Origin: Acaryochloris sp. CCMEE 5410
GTDB taxonomy: Bacteria > Cyanobacteriota > Cyanobacteriia > Thermosynechococcales > Thermosynechococcaceae
Assembly (NCBI RefSeq): GCF_000238775.2
Contig: NZ_AFEJ02000001.1
Location: 558,001 to 622,000 of the forward strand
Direction of reading: 5' to 3'
Length of the DNA stretch: 64,000 nucleotides
Under the pieces are notes generated by a model. The model worked only from the letters and a program-made list of their open reading frames with translations, was not told the origin of the DNA and did no database searches. Both the position numbers and the translations under genes were made by a program. Below, in pieces: positions 1 through 8,095 of the stretch (the stretch's first letter is position 1; the number at the start of each line of letters is the position of its first letter).

Positions 1-162
1 ACGCCTGTGATAGTGTTGACCACCTCAGACGAGGATCGCGATCGCATCGAAGCTTACAACCATAATGTGGCCGGTTATATTCTCAAACCCGTTACTTTCT
101 CCAAATTTGCGGATGTGATGGCCACACTCAATAAGTACTGGACCCTTTGTGAAATGCTTTGA
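1..162 (+). CDS. Response regulator receiver domain, C-terminal end (partial)
   Basis: The open frame enters from the left edge and stops with TGA at 160-162. The 53 visible residues contain VIVLTTSDEDRD and the conserved lysine-proline of a receiver domain (YILKPVTF), followed by the last helix. This is the end of a stand-alone CheY-like protein, of the type that cyanobacterial phytochromes and hybrid kinases use as phosphoacceptor. The stop lies 8 bases before the next kinase gene, so the two probably share an operon. The phosphorylated aspartate lies outside the window. Which kinase feeds it cannot be seen. Confidence 0.85.
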   Translation, partial: TPVIVLTTSDEDRDRIEAYNHNVAGYILKPVTFSKFADVMATLNKYWTLCEML

Positions 163-170
163 TTTGACTG

Positions 171-1409
171 ATGGACGAGACTCTAAAAATACTAGTCGTT
201 GATGATGATGCAGTTGATCGGATGGCAGTCCGTCGGGCTTTGCTGAAAACCGATTTAGTGGTTGATCTTTCAGAAGCTGAAGATAGTGAATCTGCGCAAG
301 CCACTTTAAAGACTAGTCAGTTTGACTGTATCCTAGTTGATTATTTTTTACCTGATCAGAACGGTTTGGAACTGGTAAAACATATACGTCACCTTGAAAT
401 TGATACACCATTAGTAGTGCTCACGGGGCAAGGAGATGAGCAGGTTGCTGTAGACGTCATGAAAGCTGGCGCAGCAGACTATTTGTCAAAAGCCCGGATT
501 GCACCATCTACTCTAGCTAGAAGTGTTCAGGGGGCTATCCGCCTTCACCGAGCAGAACAGGCTGCTCGTATTGCCAGTGAAAGACTATGGAGGACGAATA
601 ATCAACTACGCCAGCAAAATGAAGAACTTGCTATGCAGCGGGCCCAGATTGAATCTAAGAACCAAGAACTCATTGAAGCCTATCGCCTCAAATCTGAGTT
701 TATTGCGACCATCTCCCACGAGCTACGAACCCCTATGAATGCAATTATGGGTTTCTCTCAGTTACTCATACGTCAGTACCCCGACCCGCTAAGTGAACAA
801 CAGTTAGACATGGTTAAGCGGATTTTTGACAATAGCCGTAACCTCTTGAGCATGGTCAATGAAGTGTTGGATTTTTCTAAAATTGAGGCCAACCGTTTAG
901 AGATTCATCCCAATGACTTCCAGCTTTCTGTGCTTGTTCTGTCTACCATTCAAGAACTTCAACCCCTTGCTTTAGATAAAGACCTTACTTTGGAAGCTAA
1001 TCTTCCAGAATCTCTGCACACCTTACAGATAAACAATGATCCTGAATGTCTGCGTCGAATATTGGTTAATTTAATTTCCAATGCTATAAAATTCACCAAG
1101 ACTGGCGGAATCACCATATCTGTCAGACAACCCAACACAAACCAAGTCGAACTTTCAGTTCAAGATACTGGAATGGGGATTCCTCAAGAGCATTTGGAAG
1201 CTATCTTTGAACCGTTTCGCCAAGTTGATCAATCCTTGACCCGTGGTCATCCTGGTACAGGATTGGGGCTTGCGATTACAGACTCTCTGGTCAAAGCCAT
1301 GCAAGGAAAAATCTCAGTTACAAGCCAACTGGGTGAAGGGACAACATTTGTTGTTCAATTGCCGATTCACGCCAAAGAAGCTCCCAATGGGAGGGTAAAA
1401 CCCCTATGA
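171..1409 (+). CDS. Receiver-histidine kinase (REC-HisKA-HATPase)
   Basis: The 412-residue protein starts with a receiver domain (residues about 6-120, acidic pocket DDD at 11-13, predicted phospho-aspartate D57 in LVDYFLP). A coiled linker follows at about 125-175, then a HisKA domain with the phospho-histidine H183 in ISHELRTP. The C-terminal HATPase has an N box (NLISNAIKF), G1 (DTGMGIP) and G2 (GTGLGLAI). There is no membrane segment, so it is a cytosolic relay protein whose kinase may be gated by its own receiver. The ATG at 171 follows the response regulator stop by 8 bases. With that gene and the kinase at 1483 it forms a two-component cluster. The signal is not evident from the sequence. 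Confidence 0.93.
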   Translation: MDETLKILVVDDDAVDRMAVRRALLKTDLVVDLSEAEDSESAQATLKTSQFDCILVDYFLPDQNGLELVKHIRHLEIDTPLVVLTGQGDEQVAVDVMKAGAADYLSKARIAPSTLARSVQGAIRLHRAEQAARIASERLWRTNNQLRQQNEELAMQRAQIESKNQELIEAYRLKSEFIATISHELRTPMNAIMGFSQLLIRQYPDPLSEQQLDMVKRIFDNSRNLLSMVNEVLDFSKIEANRLEIHPNDFQLSVLVLSTIQELQPLALDKDLTLEANLPESLHTLQINNDPECLRRILVNLISNAIKFTKTGGITISVRQPNTNQVELSVQDTGMGIPQEHLEAIFEPFRQVDQSLTRGHPGTGLGLAITDSLVKAMQGKISVTSQLGEGTTFVVQLPIHAKEAPNGRVKPL

Positions 1410-1482
1410 TTTGAGCTGAGCCATCTTGCTGGTATCAACATGACTGACCGATCTTTTTGCAAACGTACCATTAGTCAAGCTC

Positions 1483-2562
1483 ATGCCACCTGCTGCCTCA
1501 TCTATACAATTATTGAACCGCTATATTCTGGCCGTTGACGATCTGCCAGATAATTTGATGCTGCTCAAAATGATGTTGGAGAGTGCGGGCTACCGAATAG
1601 AATTGGCGGATAGTGGTCCGGTGGCGCTGGCGCAAATCCAAAAAGCCCAGCCTGATTTAGTGATTTTGGATGTGATGATGCCGGGAATGAGTGGCTATGA
1701 AGTCACCCAAAAGATCCGCAATGACCCTCAGCTACCCTATATTCCTATTCTGCTGATTTCAGCCCATGAGCGCTCAAGCGTGGTCAAGGGACTGGATGCC
1801 GGGGCGGATGATTTTATTCGTAAACCTGTGGAGTTAGAGGAACTGCAGGCGCGGGTGCGATCGCTTCTGCGTCTCAAGCAGTCCATCGATCAGCGAGAGA
1901 ACTTTATCTCTTGCCTCACCCATGATTTACGGACGCCGTTAATTGCTTGCGATCGCATGGTGGATTTGGTTCGCCAAGGGGTATTTGGAGACATCGCCCC
2001 AGCAGTAGAGGAAGCCCTAGCGGGCGTTAGCAGCAGCAACCAAAATTTGCTGCAGATGCTCAACACTTTGCTAGAGGTCTACTGCTACGAACTGGGGGAA
2101 AAGAAACTCAGTTTTATTGCCGTTGATATGCAGGAACTGATCACTGAGGTGGTCACAGAACTCAATCCCCTGGCCTTAGAAAAACAACTGAAGTTAACCT
2201 GCGACTGGCAGACCGAGGTGCGGGAACTGAGGTGCGATCGCATGGAGCTACGCCGGGTGATCACCAACCTCATCAACAATGCCATCAAGTTTACGGACAC
2301 GGGTTCTATAACCGTATCCAGTACCTCCGATCCGAAACACCTTCTCATTGAAATTCAAGACACCGGCGTGGGGATTGCCGAAGCGGACCAAGCTCAGATT
2401 TTTGAGCGGTTTAAACAGACCCAGCATAATCGCGCTGGTCACGGCCTAGGACTGCATTTATGCCAGCAAGTGGTCCAGGCCCATGGCGGGGAATTGTCGG
2501 TGCGATCTCAACCCGGTCAAGGAAGTACCTTCACCCTTCAGCTCCCTCTTACGGTCATTTAG
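1483..2562 (+). CDS. Second receiver-histidine kinase
   Basis: This 359-residue protein has the same plan as its neighbour: receiver domain with D63 in LVILDVMMP and lysine in FIRKP, then a HisKA motif with H147 in LTHDLRTP, then a HATPase with NLINNAIKF, DTGVGIA and GHGLGLHL. No transmembrane segment or sensor domain is present. The 73-base gap after the first kinase and the common orientation suggest co-expression. The upstream gene codes for a similar but clearly diverged protein, so this is not a recent tandem duplication. The ATG at 1483 is preceded by a weak ribosome site, and the first ten residues are not conserved-looking, so a slightly later start is possible. Confidence 0.92.
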   Translation: MPPAASSIQLLNRYILAVDDLPDNLMLLKMMLESAGYRIELADSGPVALAQIQKAQPDLVILDVMMPGMSGYEVTQKIRNDPQLPYIPILLISAHERSSVVKGLDAGADDFIRKPVELEELQARVRSLLRLKQSIDQRENFISCLTHDLRTPLIACDRMVDLVRQGVFGDIAPAVEEALAGVSSSNQNLLQMLNTLLEVYCYELGEKKLSFIAVDMQELITEVVTELNPLALEKQLKLTCDWQTEVRELRCDRMELRRVITNLINNAIKFTDTGSITVSSTSDPKHLLIEIQDTGVGIAEADQAQIFERFKQTQHNRAGHGLGLHLCQQVVQAHGGELSVRSQPGQGSTFTLQLPLTVI

Positions 2563-2594
2563 CGACCGGCGAACCAATAAGGCTCCTGCAACAC

Positions 2595-2623
2595 AGATCT
2601 ATACCGCTAGGCGTAGATCTATA
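2595..2623. repeat. Direct repeat AGATCTATA, two copies
   Basis: AGATCTATA occurs at 2595-2603 and again at 2615-2623, 20 bases apart, which is close to two helical turns. It sits between the kinase stop and the coiled-coil gene. It could be a regulator binding site. The repeat is short and may be chance. Confidence 0.3.
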
Positions 2624-2789
2624 TATGCCTGAAGGTAGAACCCTTTCCCAGCTTGGGTTGATAGGGTAAGGATGAGCCTTCACACTTGCAACATTCATTC
2701 TGTACTCGACATTGCATCAAGATTATCTGGAGAATGGCCAAAGTGCAGAGGAGAAGGATTTGAAGATTTTGCTATAAGGAGCGTTTCCC

Positions 2790-3089
2790 ATGCCCATGAC
2801 AACCGACAGCAGACAAGCCTATATCGAAAAAGTCAAAGCACAACTGGATCAATACGATGCTCAACTCGCAGAGATGAAAGCCAGAGCCGATCAAGTAGCT
2901 GCGAGTGCTCAAGTTGAATACCATTCCATGATGGAAGAGGCTTTAGTGAAGCGAGATGCCATGCAGGCTCAACTCACCAAACTTCACCGGTCCAGCGAGA
3001 GCGCTTGGGAAGAGATCCAAAACGGTTTAGAGAAAGCTGGGCAAGAATTACAAAAATCTTTTGAAGCCGCTTTAGGGAAATTTCAGTAA
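2790..3089 (+). CDS. Small coiled-coil protein
   Basis: The 99-residue protein is almost entirely helical, with heptad-like spacing (AYIEKVKAQLDQYDAQLAEM, then a second helical half ending in LGKFQ). It is rich in Gln, Ala, Glu and Lys, with no signal peptide or membrane segment. Proteins of this shape are common in cyanobacteria and often stress-induced, but no enzymatic function is known. The start at 2790 is supported by AAGGAG about 10 bases upstream. A longer overlapping frame at 2672-2917 is in another phase and looks non-coding. The next gene is a broken MscS channel, so a role in envelope or osmotic stress is possible but unproven. Confidence 0.8.
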   Translation: MPMTTDSRQAYIEKVKAQLDQYDAQLAEMKARADQVAASAQVEYHSMMEEALVKRDAMQAQLTKLHRSSESAWEEIQNGLEKAGQELQKSFEAALGKFQ

Positions 3090-3172
3090 AGAACTTGAGT
3101 GATCCATCCTCCGTTGCTTCTGAGAAAGTCAGCAGTGTCCCAGAATTTTGTAGGTAGAAGTCAATCACGATA

Positions 3173-4083
3173 ATGTCCGATATTCTTAAGACGATTGAGT
3201 CAAGCTTAAATGAGCTGCTAGCAAGTGCAGTCAAAATTTTCCCAGCACTGTTAACGGCTGTCATTGTTTTATTCCTAACCCGATATATGGCGCAATTGGC
3301 GCAGCGTATTGCGGGCAAAGCGGGCAAGACAGCCTTTCGGAGTCATTCAATTCAAATCCTCCTAGAGAAAACGGCCTATGTTATGACCTGGGTGATTGGT
3401 GTTGTTTTTGCAGGGTACTGGCGTTTCCTGGCTTAGATTTAGGGGATATTATTGCCACTCTGGGTTTAGGTTCCGTCGCGATTGGTTTTGCGTTTCAAGA
3501 CATTATCAAAAACCTTTTCGCAGGTATTTTATTGCTGCTACAAGAACCCTTCAGTATCAATGACCAAATCATCATCGATAGCTTTGAAGGAACCGTCGAG
3601 AAAATCAATTTCCGCACCACTCAGATTCGTACATATCAGGGAGAACGGATTCTGATTCCCAATGCCAATGTGTTTACCAGTGCAGTCCAGGTGCAAACGG
3701 CTTATCCCAGTCGGCGAACGGATCTAGGGGTTGGGGTTGACTACAATACGCCTCTAGAAGATGCTGCCAGTCTTTTGCAAGGCACGATTGAGCAGTTGGA
3801 TGGGGTGCTTTCTAACCCTGCACCGGAAATTGACTTGGTTGGCTTTGGGGATAGTTCGATTGACTTTATCGTTCGCTATTGGACGGAACCCCAACAAGCG
3901 AAGGTAAGACGAGTCCAGACAAAGGCGATAATCGCCATCAAGAAAGCCTTTGATAAAGCAGATATCACTATTCCTTATCCTATTCGGACGCTGTATTACT
4001 ACAACCAAGATAACTACAACGATTACATGCCCACTAGCAATAATCACCAAGATAGTCGCATGTTATCCAAAATGGCTCAATAG
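3173..4083 (+). pseudogene. MscS-family mechanosensitive channel, single frameshift
   Basis: The frame from 3173 encodes an N-terminal membrane region and then stops at 3436. The continuation (DIIATLGLGSVAIGFAFQD, the pore helix TM3, then the beta domain through position 4083) lies in another phase. Adding one G to the GGG run at 3413-3415 would join the two into VVFAGVLAFPGLDLGDI, a normal MscS reading of about 303 residues. So either the gene has lost one base in a G run or the assembly has an error there. Small-conductance channels of this type release osmolytes on hypo-osmotic shock. All parts on both sides of the shift look well conserved, which suggests the lesion is recent. Confidence 0.85.
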
Positions 4084-4159
4084 CTGTTTCAGGGAGGTTG
4101 CTTGATTCAAGTTGAGGAGGGTAATGTCAGGTAAATATGCCCCTTCCTTAAGGAGAACG

Positions 4160-4288
4160 ATGCTGACGCTTTCTAAGTTAATCGATGAAGTCAAATGTTA
4201 CGAGACCGTTCGTATGATGCGTTGGCCTGAGGGCGTTTGCTGCATTGAGTGTGGAGCCAAAAGCGTCACACAACGAGGCAAACATGGG
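4160..4288 (+). pseudogene. IS1595-type transposase N-terminal stub
   Basis: An ATG at 4160 with AAGGAG just upstream opens a frame reading MLTLSKLIDEVKCYETVRMM and then RWPEGVCCIECGAKSV. This is the N-terminal helix and zinc-ribbon start seen in IS1595-type transposases. The frame is cut at 4288 by the left inverted repeat of the IS1-like element. No remainder of the transposase is found on the other side of that element, so the rest was deleted and not merely interrupted. Confidence 0.6.
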
Positions 4289-5352
4289 CACTGGTCTGTT
4301 AGCAGGATCTAGCTATAATGCTTCCGACGCAACCTAATGTAGATCAATGGAATGCCCATATTGTCTAAGCGAGAAGATCCTAAAGCGCGGCTTTGATAGC
4401 CTGCAAGATGGGACATTAGTCCAGCGATATCAGTGTAAGGATTGCAATCGGCGTTTCAACGAACGCACGGGTACCCCAATGGCTCGCTTACGCACCGCTA
4501 GTTCAGTAGTGAGCTATGCCATCAAAGCTCGCACCGAAGGGATGGGTATTCGTGCTGCAGGTCGAACTTTCGGTAAATCTCATACCACCATTATGCGTTG
4601 GGAAAAACGCCTAGCAGACCAAGCACAGAACTGGTCACCTCCCGCACCAGCAGCCTCTGATGTGACGGTAGAAGGGGATGAAGTTTACACGCGTGTAGGC
4701 AAAAATCTTCCCCCCAGCCAATCCCAGGGCTGGACCATCCATTTCCTTGAACGCGAAAGCCGCTATTGGTTGACAGCACAAGCTGGCCTCAAGGATGCAC
4801 AACTTTTTGCAAATGGCGTTTACTCAGCTTGGGAGTGGGTCAAAGCCTGTGATGGGATTCGATGGTTTACCGATGGTGAGAGGCGTTATGGACAAGAACT
4901 TTGGAAGCTCGCCAATGTCTATCTCAATGGTGAGGAGTGTCATCCTGACTATGGGCATCGCAAGGTTTGGCGAGAGGGGTTAGAAGTCGCGATGAAAGTT
5001 AAAGGGTCTCAGGGGAATCGGCGAGTAGAGTGGGTGAAAGCAGAGCATCCCTTTACCGCTATCAGTCTAGGGTCTGAGGTCCATGCCAATCATAATGAGG
5101 CTCACAATGCTGCCTTGAGGAGACGATGTAGTGCTTATCGAAGACGGCAGAATCTCTACGCTAAGAAGCGGTCGGGGTTACAGCGAGTGCTAGATGTACA
5201 ACGCCTGATTCATAACTGGGTTAGACCCCATTGGGGGCTCAGTAAGCAGACCACACCAGCAATGGAGATGGGATTTTGTTCTCGTCCGTTGAGCACACTA
5301 GAACTCCTCACCAATAAAGGGTTTAGGTATGTGCCCTGTTAGTAGACCAGTG
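4289..5352 (+). mobile_element. IS1-like insertion sequence, 1064 bp
   Basis: Imperfect terminal inverted repeats begin CACTGGTCT at 4289 and end AGACCAGTG at 5352. Reading inward about 15 of the first 18 bases match. One transposase gene fills the element. The flanks (ACATGGG on the left, CCGAGCG on the right) show no target duplication and come from two different broken genes. This is the signature of an adjacent deletion after insertion, or of recombination between two copies. Confidence 0.75.
4347..5342 (+). CDS. Transposase of the IS1-like element
   Basis: The 331-residue protein has an N-terminal zinc ribbon (CPYC at residues 3-6, CKDC near 30-33), then a helix-turn-helix segment (GMGIRAAGRTFGKSHTTIMR), then a DDE-type catalytic region starting with VEGDEVY and including WFTDGERRYG. 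Single-frame IS1 relatives combine the same parts, whereas classical IS1 needs a frameshift to join InsA and InsB. The gene ends inside the right inverted repeat region of the element. Family placement as IS1-like is by domain order and is not certain. The frame is intact, so the element may be active. Confidence 0.8.
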   Translation: MECPYCLSEKILKRGFDSLQDGTLVQRYQCKDCNRRFNERTGTPMARLRTASSVVSYAIKARTEGMGIRAAGRTFGKSHTTIMRWEKRLADQAQNWSPPAPAASDVTVEGDEVYTRVGKNLPPSQSQGWTIHFLERESRYWLTAQAGLKDAQLFANGVYSAWEWVKACDGIRWFTDGERRYGQELWKLANVYLNGEECHPDYGHRKVWREGLEVAMKVKGSQGNRRVEWVKAEHPFTAISLGSEVHANHNEAHNAALRRRCSAYRRRQNLYAKKRSGLQRVLDVQRLIHNWVRPHWGLSKQTTPAMEMGFCSRPLSTLELLTNKGFRYVPC

Positions 5353-5620
5353 CCGAGCGTTCGCTCAGAAGTTGCCCCTTTACGACTTCATCACCAACCT
5401 TGACCTTTAAATCTTCTGGCCGATCTAAGGTCAACCGCAACTTTAATCGTCGAGGAGTGTTCTTTTGGGGAGATGCTGGTCGAGGTGTACTGGTGGGCGA
5501 CACAGCTGCAATCGTCTCAGTAGTTTCATTTGAAATCTGGGGCTGAGCACACCCCACCAATAGCAACGCTATCGCAAGCCCCGTTCTCGCTTCCATTTGG
5601 CAATCAACTTTCTTGAACAT
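5339..5620 (-). pseudogene. Truncated copy of the 17.4-kb adaptor-like lipoprotein gene
   Basis: The first 90 residues are nearly the same as those of the gene at 17387-18235: MFKKVDC start, lipobox LLVGCAQ, proline-rich linker, and the lipoyl-like segment KVKVGDEVVKGQLLSERSA. Identity stops exactly where the IS1-like element begins, and the last three codons come from the IS. The coiled-coil and C-terminal parts are missing. This copy lies outside the left attachment repeat, so it belongs to the remains of an earlier related element. Confidence 0.8.
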
Positions 5621-5760
5621 CCCGTCCCCGTCACCCGTCGTACATGCTGAATCAAGGTGGAATAAGTCGCCCCTGCTTCAGCCTGATCCAAGGCTGAAAT
5701 CCTGAGCCAATGGGGACCCTTAGGTTGAGAGAGTAAAGGCGTGGATAGTGCTTCCCGCAA
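5569..5760 (-). pseudogene. Truncated copy of the 18.2-kb helical gene
   Basis: The 63-residue frame matches the C-terminal two thirds of the gene at 18184-18471 (LDQAEAGATYSTLIQHV, TGTGCSRKLIAKWKRERG). An internal loss near 5690 removes the equivalent of the AQVYK segment. Homology ends near 5768, where the copy loses its N-terminus. It overlaps the next truncated gene in the same way as the intact pair does, so both genes were lost together as a block. Confidence 0.7.
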
Positions 5761-5852
5761 ATTCTGAAAATTTCTTCTTTAAGCCAACTGCTGAAATACC
5801 CTTGCAAGCTGGGGTGTAGCTTTAACTTGTTGCCAATGGTATTTACGAGATA

Positions 5853-5962
5853 AAAAAGGGACTCCTGAAACCTAGGAATCCCTGAAAGGGTATATATTTC
5901 GAGGTTTTTTCAAAAACGAGCATGGAGGGATTCGAACCCCCGACCCTCAGAACCAGAATCTG
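5853..5962 (-). repeat. attL-type repeat: tRNA-Arg 3' remnant plus terminator
   Basis: These 110 bases match 29076-29185 at 108 positions (differences at 5872 and 5955). They contain the 3' 45 bases of tRNA-Arg (5918-5962) and the downstream hairpin with T run. The D arm and acceptor 5' strand are missing, so this is not a working tRNA. It marks the distal end of the integrated element. Confidence 0.85.
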
Positions 5963-6008
5963 GAGAAAAGCCTTATTCTATAAAGATTTTAGCGTTTTAA
6001 CGAAATGA

Positions 6009-6028
6009 TTACCCCAATTTTACCCCAA
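6009..6028. repeat. Candidate integrase arm sites, left end
   Basis: TTACCCCAA at 6009-6017 is followed at once by TTTTACCCCAA at 6018-6028. The same unit occurs three times in direct order at 28989-29023, next to the integrase gene. Both groups lie just inside the attachment repeats, as arm-type binding sites of tyrosine recombinases do. Confidence 0.55.
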
Positions 6029-6118
6029 TAATAACGGATTCATGTTTCAGATCCCTCACTCTACTGCTTTAGAGCAAGTATCATTCATATCTGCACGAGA
6101 ACGTTAGTGCTATCGCTT

Positions 6119-6616
6119 TCACTCTCCCACTAAAGCTAATGCTTGATCGATGACCCGATCGCTCAAATACATTCCGGCTTGTTTGAGGTCTGCAATCACG
6201 GGACGAGCTGCAGGAAGATGCCCCCGCTGTTTTGCTGCCAGCACTAAGCCCAAAGTGCCCCGGACAGGAATTCCCAGTCTCTTGGCACAGCGCCGACCGG
6301 CCAAGTCATCCAAAATGGCTTCGGTTCCTGGATGCTGTTTGGCCCAAGTAAGAACGGCAGATTCACCGGGGTCGAGGTTACAGTCTTGCACGGCTTTAGA
6401 AATGCTGGATATTTCAGTTTCAATTAGCCAATCCACAGCCTGTACAGCCTGGAAGGTTGGGTCTGCTTCACCGTATTGCTCAATCTCTGTGGCAACCATC
6501 TGGGGTACAAGCACTTTAGGGTAAAGCGTTTGCAAGAGATGAAGATAATTAGCGGTGGTCAAGAAAATTAGAGGCGAGGTATCTATGACAGGTGGCGGTG
6601 TCGATAACTCAGCCAC
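6119..6616 (-). CDS. PIN-domain toxin (DUF3368 type)
   Basis: The 165-residue protein has the acidic residues of a PIN ribonuclease: VIDTSPLIFL near residue 10, ESAVLTWA in the middle, and ILDDLAG at about 100-106. DUF3368 proteins pair with UPF0175 antitoxins, and the gene just upstream at 6609-6860 is of that family and overlaps by 8 bases. The pair probably cleaves RNA when the antitoxin is lost, which would stabilise the element. All acidic positions are present, so the toxin looks intact. It is the last gene of its operon, next to the left attachment repeat. RNA specificity cannot be seen from sequence. Confidence 0.85.
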   Translation of the reverse strand: MAELSTPPPVIDTSPLIFLTTANYLHLLQTLYPKVLVPQMVATEIEQYGEADPTFQAVQAVDWLIETEISSISKAVQDCNLDPGESAVLTWAKQHPGTEAILDDLAGRRCAKRLGIPVRGTLGLVLAAKQRGHLPAARPVIADLKQAGMYLSDRVIDQALALVGE

Positions 6617-6860
6617 GGGCTAGCTCCTGAGCCAAATCGTCAAAATCAACCTGAAACACATCCATATTTTCATGGGCCAATCTCTTGAGAAATTCTTTAC
6701 GGTTCATTCCAGCTAGTTGCGCAGCTTTGCCTTGGGAGATCTCACCACGGGCATACCAGTAAATGGCAGCTGCCAGTTGTAAACGATGGGCAAAGCTTTC
6801 ACCATTGTCTGCCTGATTAACCACAAGGTCATCAGGGATATTAAGGGTGACTTGGGTCAT
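6609..6860 (-). CDS. UPF0175-family antitoxin
   Basis: This 83-residue protein reads MTQVTLNIPDDLV, then a helical middle (AAAIYWYARGEISQGKAAQLAG) and MNRKEFLKRLA, which is the usual UPF0175 pattern with a helix-turn-helix-like core and a C-terminal toxin-binding tail. It overlaps the toxin gene by 8 bases and precedes it, the normal order for type II pairs. GGAGGATTCCC just before the ATG at 6860 provides a strong ribosome site. Antitoxins of this kind usually repress their own promoter; no clear operator was seen upstream. Confidence 0.85.
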   Translation of the reverse strand: MTQVTLNIPDDLVVNQADNGESFAHRLQLAAAIYWYARGEISQGKAAQLAGMNRKEFLKRLAHENMDVFQVDFDDLAQELARG

Positions 6861-6978
6861 TGGGAATCCTCCGTTGGTTTAGAATCCTAGTCTTTACCTC
6901 TACAACCGCATTCCATAGTGCTAGGGCTAGGGCTTAGCATTGAAAGTCCTTATCGAGGAAAAGATGGCTTTGACTCAC

Positions 6979-7092
6979 TTATTGGGCTGCTGCTGCCACA
7001 ATGAGACGATCATACTCAGCCTGCTCATCTGCGATATCAGCCTCATTTTCTAGTATAGGCTTCGGCTTCCGCGCTGTGGAATTACGGTTCAT
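6979..7092 (-). CDS. Possible 37-residue protein overlapping the methylase stop
   Basis: An ATG at 7092 overlaps the end of the methylase gene by 11 bases, and the frame runs to a TAA at 6979. The predicted peptide is acidic and helical (NEADIADEQAEYDRLIVAAA). The overlap and a GGGGGAG sequence about 6 bases upstream of the ATG would allow coupled translation. I recognise no family. It may be a real small protein of the operon or a chance frame. Confidence 0.4.
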   Translation of the reverse strand: MNRNSTARKPKPILENEADIADEQAEYDRLIVAAAAQ

Positions 7093-7999
7093 TGGAACTC
7101 CCCCTCTCGGGTATCGCGCTTATCTTCCGAGTCAGAGAGAACGGTATTGGGGATAGCTTAACCTGAACGATCTGAGGAGGCTCGGGGGATAACCATAAGC
7201 ACTCCACCCGCTTCACGCCAGAAGTTGTAAATGCCTTTTGTTCAACTCGTTTCCAGTCGGAGTAAAGCTCCTCGTAGAGTAGACAGGCATAACCGCTGAC
7301 GATCGCACGTCCCTGAATGCCATGCAATATTTCCGCAAGTTGGCGATGATCCTCATCGGTCATCTCATGTCGGTACTGACGTCGGGGTGTTACTGGATTC
7401 TGGTGCCGTTTATCTTTACTGCCCCTTGCACTATGGGGATAGGGTGGGTCGCAGTAGAACAAAGTACTGGGGGAGTCATAGATTTGGATGCAGTTGAAAG
7501 CATCTAGATTGAGGAATTGGACGGTTTGGATACGGTCAGCGATCGCAACCAAGTGACTCACATCCCAAGAACTCGACGCTTGCAGTCTAGAGGAACTCAG
7601 GCCATGGCTCCAGCGACTACCGCCTCCAATGTAGGCCAGCTGACAATAGAGATAATGCCGTCTAGCCCATTCCAATGGCTGATCACAAGCTTGCAGACAG
7701 CACTGGAATTCTGCAGCTGTGCGAGAGGATTGAGCAATGGCCTCTAGGAGGGAATCAGGCTGCTGTTGAAGGACTTGAAAGAAGTTAACGCCTGCTTGAT
7801 GGAGATCGTTATAGATTTCAGTGGCGACGGGTGGTTTTTGCAATCCCACACTAAAGGTTCCGCCAAAGGGCTCGACATAACAATCATGATCCGGGAAGTA
7901 AGACCGAATCCAGGGACCGAGCAACCATTTACCGCCAAAATACCGGAAAGCTGGGCGGTTAATCTGGGGAAGCGATCGCGTAGACAGAGCAGACGACAT
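7082..7999 (-). CDS. D12-class adenine-N6 DNA methyltransferase
   Basis: The protein begins after a short leader with FRYFGGKWLLGPW, the FxGGK motif that binds S-adenosylmethionine. It continues with YVEPFGGTFS and ends its catalytic half with FYCDPPYPHS, the DPPY active site. This order is that of Dam/DpnM-type enzymes that methylate adenine, often in GATC. No restriction enzyme is next to it, so it is an orphan methylase that may protect the element or tune its replication. The start is chosen at ATG 7999; a GTG at 8014 would add five residues. It follows DUF2958 by about 97 bases in the same operon. Target sequence is unknown. Confidence 0.9.
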   Translation of the reverse strand: MSSALSTRSLPQINRPAFRYFGGKWLLGPWIRSYFPDHDCYVEPFGGTFSVGLQKPPVATEIYNDLHQAGVNFFQVLQQQPDSLLEAIAQSSRTAAEFQCCLQACDQPLEWARRHYLYCQLAYIGGGSRWSHGLSSSRLQASSSWDVSHLVAIADRIQTVQFLNLDAFNCIQIYDSPSTLFYCDPPYPHSARGSKDKRHQNPVTPRRQYRHEMTDEDHRQLAEILHGIQGRAIVSGYACLLYEELYSDWKRVEQKAFTTSGVKRVECLWLSPEPPQIVQVKLSPIPFSLTRKISAIPERGSSNEP

Positions 8000-8095
8000 G
8001 GTTTTAGAAAACACTCTTATAGTTCTTATGCACTATTCTATGGATACAAAAAATCTTCTAACCCGAGGCAGCAAGGGCTGCCTCGGGCAGTGCAG

